Of a DNA stretch of 64,000 nt, positions 59,964 through 64,000 are shown in pieces (the stretch's first letter is position 1; each line of letters begins with the position of its first letter). Position numbers and translations under genes: made by a program. The notes under the pieces were generated by a model. The model saw nothing but the letters and a program-made list of their open reading frames with translations, was not told where the DNA came from and made no database searches. This stretch comes from Cetobacterium sp. 2A (GTDB lineage Bacteria; Fusobacteriota; Fusobacteriia; Fusobacteriales; Fusobacteriaceae), in contig NZ_JACFAJ010000001.1 in NCBI RefSeq assembly GCF_014250685.1, forward strand, positions 248,001 to 312,000, read 5' to 3'.

Positions 59964-60493
59964 TTTTATTAAAGTTATTTTATGTATTTTTTATAATAGG
60001 ACTTTTTTCGTTTGGTGGTGGGCTTGCAATGCTTCCATTAATAAAAGAAGCTGTTTTTAAATATAAGTGGTTAAATGAAACTGAATTCTTAGATATAATT
60101 TCTATATCTCAAATAACCCCCGGACCAATAGCAATAAATTCAGCAACCTTTGTTGGATACAAAGTAGCCGGAATACCAGGAGCAATGTCAGCAACCTTAG
60201 GATCATCTCTGCCGTCTTTAATTATAATTTTAATTGTAGCAGTAATTTACGACAAAATTAAAAATAGTCCTTATAAAAAAGCTTTTTTTAATACAGTAAA
60301 ACCTGTAACTGTGGGATTAATTGCATATGCAGGATACTTAATAGGTGAACCTACATTTTTAACAGGAAATTTAATTTTAGGATTAAAAGCTTTTATTATA
60401 TTTTTTATAACAGTGCTTTTAATGAAAAAACTAAAAATTAATATTATATTTATTCTTTTAGGATCTGGATTACTAGGACTTTTATTATTTTAA
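59960..60493 (+). CDS. chrA: chromate transporter, second half (short-chain ChrA)
   Basis: A 177-residue CHR-domain protein, parallel to the first half: FFIIGLFSFGGGLAMLPLIKEAV, ISISQITPGPIAINSATFVGYKV, GAMSATLGSSLPSLIIILIVA. In such pairs the two proteins are thought to have opposite membrane orientation and to form a heterodimer. GGAGGGTAAAAA precedes the ATG, which overlaps the first gene's stop. Confidence 0.9.
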   Translation: MILLKLFYVFFIIGLFSFGGGLAMLPLIKEAVFKYKWLNETEFLDIISISQITPGPIAINSATFVGYKVAGIPGAMSATLGSSLPSLIIILIVAVIYDKIKNSPYKKAFFNTVKPVTVGLIAYAGYLIGEPTFLTGNLILGLKAFIIFFITVLLMKKLKINIIFILLGSGLLGLLLF

Positions 60494-60576
60494 AAAATAA
60501 GAGGATTTTTTCATTTCATACCAAAGAATATATTTGTAAGTTAAATTAATAATTATATGCCTTTGGAGGTTATCAC

Positions 60577-61461
60577 ATGGAAAAAATGGAAAATTTAAAA
60601 GATATGGTTAGATTCTATTTTGGAGCAGGAGCCTTTGCTTTCGGATACCAATGGACCTATGATATAACTGAGAACTTGGAGCAATTCTCTAAAACAAACC
60701 TTGAACTAATAAATCCTCTTGCCAAAAAATTTCATCCAAACAGAACTGCGGGAGATTTTGGTAGTTATGAAGATCAAGGATTAGCACTTTTAGATTCTTT
60801 GAGTAGAAATAAAAAATTTGACGTTATAGATTTTAAAAATACGTGGAAAAAACTTTGGACAGAAGATTACAACGAATGGATAGATAGTGCCACTAAAACG
60901 ACACTTGCATCTGGTAAAGGATCTAATTCTAACGATTTAAGCCCAGTTAGTAGAATAGCACCTCTTTTCTTATTAAAAGGATTAACTTTAAATGAAATGT
61001 TGAAAAATGTATCTGAATACATAGAGGTTACTCACAATAATATTGAAGTAATAGATTATGGTAAATTTATTGTTAATTTAGTTCATGAATTATCGAGTGG
61101 TGGTGATTTATTACAGTCAATAGAGAAAATAAAAAATAATTACCCTCATTGTAAAAAATATATAGATGCTGGAATTGAAATGAGCCAGTATTCATGGAAG
61201 GAACTGATGGAGTCTGAAGTTCCAACATACTGTGAAATAGATGGATCAGGTCCTCTAGTTATATATCTACTTCTTAAATTCTGGAATTCACCGATTGATA
61301 TGTTTGAGTATAATGCAATTTTTGATGGAGATTCTAATGCTAGATCAGGTATATTGGCATTAGTTGTTGGTTTAGAAGAGGGATATCCCGAATTTGCTAA
61401 AAATTGGTATAATAATTTACATAAAAAAAATGAAATTGAAGCATTGCTTGCTAAATTTTAA
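60577..61461 (+). CDS. ADP-ribosylglycohydrolase-like protein with altered metal ligands
   Basis: A 294-residue cytoplasmic protein that looks like the ADP-ribosylglycohydrolase (ARH/DraG) fold. The family order is visible: FGAGAFAFGYQWTYD at the start, AGDFGSYEDQGLALLDSL where relatives have the TDDT metal motif, SNDLSPVSRIAPLFLL, and DGDSNARSGILALVVGLEEG where relatives have GGDTDT. Of the metal ligands, E65/D66 replace the first Asp pair, D252 is kept and N254 replaces the last Asp. It might use one metal, or bind ADP-ribosyl groups without cutting them. TTGGAGG precedes the ATG. It stands as a single gene with a strong terminator. The family call is by pattern. Confidence 0.65.
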   Translation: MEKMENLKDMVRFYFGAGAFAFGYQWTYDITENLEQFSKTNLELINPLAKKFHPNRTAGDFGSYEDQGLALLDSLSRNKKFDVIDFKNTWKKLWTEDYNEWIDSATKTTLASGKGSNSNDLSPVSRIAPLFLLKGLTLNEMLKNVSEYIEVTHNNIEVIDYGKFIVNLVHELSSGGDLLQSIEKIKNNYPHCKKYIDAGIEMSQYSWKELMESEVPTYCEIDGSGPLVIYLLLKFWNSPIDMFEYNAIFDGDSNARSGILALVVGLEEGYPEFAKNWYNNLHKKNEIEALLAKF

Positions 61462-61462
61462 A

Positions 61463-61503
61463 GAAAACACCTTCCTATATAAATGTATAGGAAGGTGTTT
61501 TAA
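61463..61503. terminator. terminator after the ARH-like gene
   Basis: AAAACACCTTCCTATA and TATAGGAAGGTGTTTT form a perfect 16-base stem around a six-base loop (TAAATG), directly after the stop codon. Confidence 0.9.
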
Positions 61504-61626
61504 AATCACTTATATTCAAAATTACGAGCTACTATAAATAATTATTAATATCAGACAAATATTTTGTAACTGGTATATAATCAGCATTATATGAAGGATA
61601 TAAAATCTGGTTAATTATTATTTAAA

Positions 61627-62433
61627 TTAATTATTAATTCTATTTTTAAGGATTAATAAAGCTTCCAACGCAGATCCACCAATTGCTCTTGCTTTATCTG
61701 AAATAGTGAAACAATTTTCCAGTTCTTCAGTTCTTGGATCAATATCTGCAATTTTCAATCCTTCTTTCACATAATATTGATTGTTTATCATCCCTCTAAT
61801 TATTCCATCAATAGTAGAGTAAACATTTTTTCCATCTATAGTTGCAATAATTTCATTTTTTTTAACAAAAGTTCCGATATCTTTTATTATTGTCAAATAA
61901 CCAGAATCTTGAGAATAAATTACACGTTCCTCTGCTACCCCTTTTATTGTTCCTGGTATTCCCGTGTTTGGAAGAGCTGAACCTTCGAAAATTATTCTTC
62001 CTAAATTATGACCTCTCATAGTTTCAATTACTAAATCAACACTCTTTCCAGCTTCAAATCCAGGGCCTAATCCTATGGTAATCGGATACTTATCTTTTAA
62101 ATTTTTTTCTTTTTTTGAAATTATAGCATCAATTACAGCTGTTAATTTTAAATTTTTAAAACTTTCTATTTTTTCTAACTTAGAATCTACTATTACAGGA
62201 ATTTTATTTGAATTCAGTGCTGAAATTACTTCGTTTTCATTTTTACAAAATATAGAAGTTATCCCTTCTAAAGTTTTTTCTTTATCGTAAATAGCTTGAC
62301 CAAAACAAACGTCTCTTCTTATAAAATTTGGTTTCTCAATTTCTGTTATTACAACATTAAAACCAGTTCTATACAGCTTTTGTATCACACCAGAAGCTAT
62401 ATCTCCCCCTCCTCTAACAACTATAATTTCCAT
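61627..62433 (-). CDS. yqeB: selenium-dependent molybdenum hydroxylase accessory protein YqeB
   Basis: A 268-residue protein of the YqeB (EF2563) family, found next to genes for selenium-dependent molybdenum hydroxylases. The Rossmann-like start is EIIVVRGGGDIASGVIQKL. Further motifs are CFGQAIYDKEKTLEGI, IDAIISKKEKNL, ITIGLGPGFEAGKSVDLVIETMRGHNLGR and ARAIGGSALEALL. Its exact step, between sulfur or selenium insertion and cofactor loading, is not known. I choose ATG 62433 after GAAGGGGA; ATG 62448 lies upstream of it. Start and the upstream stop overlap by 20 bases. Confidence 0.88.
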   Translation of the reverse strand: MEIIVVRGGGDIASGVIQKLYRTGFNVVITEIEKPNFIRRDVCFGQAIYDKEKTLEGITSIFCKNENEVISALNSNKIPVIVDSKLEKIESFKNLKLTAVIDAIISKKEKNLKDKYPITIGLGPGFEAGKSVDLVIETMRGHNLGRIIFEGSALPNTGIPGTIKGVAEERVIYSQDSGYLTIIKDIGTFVKKNEIIATIDGKNVYSTIDGIIRGMINNQYYVKEGLKIADIDPRTEELENCFTISDKARAIGGSALEALLILKNRINN

Positions 62434-63727
62434 TATTTTCCCCTTCAACTTTTTTTAAAATGTCTAAGTCTTTAACTGAATCTATATCATGAAATTCTAA
62501 AAACTCATTAAATTTAACTTTTATTTTCTTTTTTTCACTCATTATTATGCTTTTTCCGCCTCTATCACCGGTCAAAGATAATAATTGCTCTGAATATCTC
62601 TTTGGAAAAATAACAGGAGAAAAAAATTTATTTTTTATACTCGGCATAGTTATTTTGTCTCTCTTCATGAAGTAGTATATCAACTTTAAAATGCTTTCTT
62701 TTTTTAAAAATGGTTGGTCACATGGAAAAAACATATAACCATCAACATTGGCTTCTTTCAAATATTCCACTCCTAAAACAACTGATTGACTCTGTCCTTT
62801 TTCAGGAGTATTATTTAAAATAAAATTAAAGTTTTTATATTTATTTTGGTTTAAGTTTTCAATATTTTCATTTCTTACAACAACTAAAGAATATTTAAAA
62901 TCTATATTTTGAACTTTATTTAAAATGTTTTCTAATAAAGTTTCTTTTTTATATAAAATTTTTGATTTATTTTTGCCCATTCTTTTTGAAAATCCTGATG
63001 CTAAAATAACAGCTGCTATTCTTTTATACTTATATGCTTCATCTTTAAATATAGATCCTATTACAACTTCAAATTTTAAGTTTATTGCAATATGAAGAGC
63101 AGTCTCAAATCCAATTAAATTTTCAACTCCATTTATAAAGACATATCTTTTCCCAGAATAAAGTTTAAAAAAATCTTGTGAATTACTATATTTTAACATC
63201 GTTTCTATACTTATTACGTCAGTTTCCTTACAAGAAAATTCTTTACAAAATAATTCTGTCCTATGCGCAAACTCGGAAACTGGTTTGTTTAAAGCATCTA
63301 TATTTATTATACCTATAACTTTAGTTGAGCACACTGGAATGACTGGTTCTGATTCACTCCAGATTTTTATTAGCTTTCTACTTGCTCCATCTCCCTCTAT
63401 TAATATATAGTCATAATTTTGAATATGCTTTTTTAAAAAAGCTTCATCTACGCCTATTATTTTATTAGTTTCAAAATTAATATCCTTAGCTAATATATCT
63501 ATATTATTATTTTTTCCTTTTGATAGATTTGATGATTTATTTTGTAAAATTAAATTTTCATACATTTCAATGTCAGGAATATACATTTTAGTTGTCGTTG
63601 TTATTAGGACTTTTCCTATTGATTTGAGTTCATTAGCTAATTTAAAAATCAGAGAAGTTTTTCCGCCAGCTCCTGTAAAAGTTACTATATCTTTAGGGAC
63701 AATATTAAATTTTTTATAAAAGTTCAA
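62414..63727 (-). CDS. YqeC-MocA fusion protein, molybdenum cofactor maturation
   Basis: A 437-residue fusion. Residues about 1-225 are a YqeC-type P-loop protein (selenium-dependent hydroxylase accessory): DIVTFTGAGGKTSLIFKLANEL, VLITTTTKMYIPD, YDYILIEGDGASRKLIKIW. Residues about 235-437 are a MocA/MobA-type nucleotidyltransferase: AAVILASGFSKRMGKNKSKIL, YMFFPCDQPFLKKESI, and DRGGKSIIMSEKKKIK. MocA attaches CMP to molybdopterin for hydroxylases. Translation seems to start at TTG 63727, overlapping the xdhC end by 14 bases, as no ATG is near. The fusion ties the accessory ATPase to cofactor cytidylation. Confidence 0.87.
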   Translation of the reverse strand: MNFYKKFNIVPKDIVTFTGAGGKTSLIFKLANELKSIGKVLITTTTKMYIPDIEMYENLILQNKSSNLSKGKNNNIDILAKDINFETNKIIGVDEAFLKKHIQNYDYILIEGDGASRKLIKIWSESEPVIPVCSTKVIGIINIDALNKPVSEFAHRTELFCKEFSCKETDVISIETMLKYSNSQDFFKLYSGKRYVFINGVENLIGFETALHIAINLKFEVVIGSIFKDEAYKYKRIAAVILASGFSKRMGKNKSKILYKKETLLENILNKVQNIDFKYSLVVVRNENIENLNQNKYKNFNFILNNTPEKGQSQSVVLGVEYLKEANVDGYMFFPCDQPFLKKESILKLIYYFMKRDKITMPSIKNKFFSPVIFPKRYSEQLLSLTGDRGGKSIIMSEKKKIKVKFNEFLEFHDIDSVKDLDILKKVEGENNGNYSC

Positions 63728-64000
63728 TTTTCTTCACATCTCTCATATGTTTTCCAGTGAGCTTATTTTTAACGGTCAAAATTTCAGCAATTATACTAAT
63801 GGCAATCTCTTTCGGTGACCCAGAAGAAATATCTAGTCCAATTGGAGAATAAACATTTTTTAATTTTTTAATGCTTTCTCCGGTCTCTAAAATTTCCTTA
63901 TAAGTCTCTATAATTTTTTTTCTACTTCCAATCATTCCAATATAACCAGTGTCCTGTTTAAGTACTTGTATCAATGAAGCTTTATCTTGTAAATGACCTC
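63714..64000 (-). CDS. xdhC: XdhC-family protein, C-terminal part (5' end outside window)
   Basis: The last 95 residues or so of an XdhC-type protein, which inserts sulfurated cofactor into xanthine-dehydrogenase-type hydroxylases. The Rossmann domain wording is diagnostic: GHLQDKASL, then GYIGMIGSRKKIIETYKEIL, YSPIGLDISSGSPKEIAISIIAEIL. The gene runs off the end of the window in the same frame, so no start codon can be given. It is followed, with overlap, by the yqeC-mocA fusion and yqeB. Confidence 0.9.
   Translation of the reverse strand, partial: GHLQDKASLIQVLKQDTGYIGMIGSRKKIIETYKEILETGESIKKLKNVYSPIGLDISSGSPKEIAISIIAEILTVKNKLTGKHMRDVKKIELL

Noticed and set aside
1-64000. CRISPR arrays, tRNA or rRNA genes, insertion sequences, prophage or integrative elements
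   Set aside because: No regular spaced repeats, no transposase or integrase motifs and no convincing tRNA or rRNA segments were seen by eye; a computed scan would be firmer.

Overview
The window is an AT-rich, gene-dense chromosomal segment from a bacterium with two membranes: it has a TolC-type lipoprotein, an autotransporter with a terminal beta-barrel and a chromate transporter split into two halves. Strong AGGAGG ribosome sites, frequent TTG and GTG starts, and the mix of autotransporter, PTS, MglBAC and ion-coupled transporters point to Fusobacteriota. The Tat genes and the molybdenum enzymes suggest a Cetobacterium- or Ilyobacter-like member more than an oral Fusobacterium. This assignment is inferred from gene content only. 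I see no rRNA, tRNA, CRISPR array, insertion sequence or prophage.

Layout. Positions 1-7808 form one molybdenum/tungsten block: the end of moaA, a Tat-exported ferredoxin, an aldehyde ferredoxin oxidoreductase (AOR) family protein, an unknown protein, tatA, tatC, moeA, and a second moeA fused to a periplasmic-binding-like domain. Positions 7800-11728 carry two small membrane proteins, an unknown protein, a DprA-like protein, a GltS-type carrier and an exported FMN-binding protein. Positions 11814-18186 form a second molybdenum operon: a nitrate-reductase-like catalytic subunit, an Fe-S subunit, an FAD/NAD(P)H protein, a third moeA, mobB and a TDT/SLAC1-type transporter. Positions 18243-24021 hold mgtE with a structured leader, hsp20, a purine permease, a glycerophosphodiesterase and a glucose-type PTS permease. 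Positions 24160-31563 hold lemA with DUF2207, mglBAC and a K+/H+ antiporter. Positions 31593-38299 hold znuABC (minus strand), a membrane-anchored esterase-like protein without its catalytic triad, a YgjV-GNAT protein, recA and a DAACS symporter. Positions 38503-50794 hold a MINPP-like phosphatase, a BglG/Mga-like regulator, a tripartite efflux operon, a YfcC transporter, DUF309 and SIMPL proteins, a solute-binding protein, a gene broken by a nonsense codon and a YczE-like protein. Positions 50926-61461 hold an autotransporter, a GlcNAc PTS operon, a fluoride riboswitch with its antiporter, an NSS transporter, GNAT and lipoprotein genes, the chromate pair and an ARH-like protein. Positions 61627-64000 hold yqeB, a yqeC-mocA fusion and the end of an xdhC (minus strand).

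How it fits together. At least ten genes make, load or use molybdenum or tungsten cofactor, in three modules. Each module has its own late-step factors: two MoeA proteins with the AOR module, MoeA plus MobB with the nitrate-reductase-like module, and MocA/YqeB/YqeC/XdhC for hydroxylases that must lie outside the window. Ion and metabolite transporters fill much of the rest. The least explained items are the AOR-Tat operon with its unknown protein, the triad-less esterase, the mgtE leader RNA, the ARH-like protein with altered metal sites and the nonsense-interrupted gene near 50 kb.
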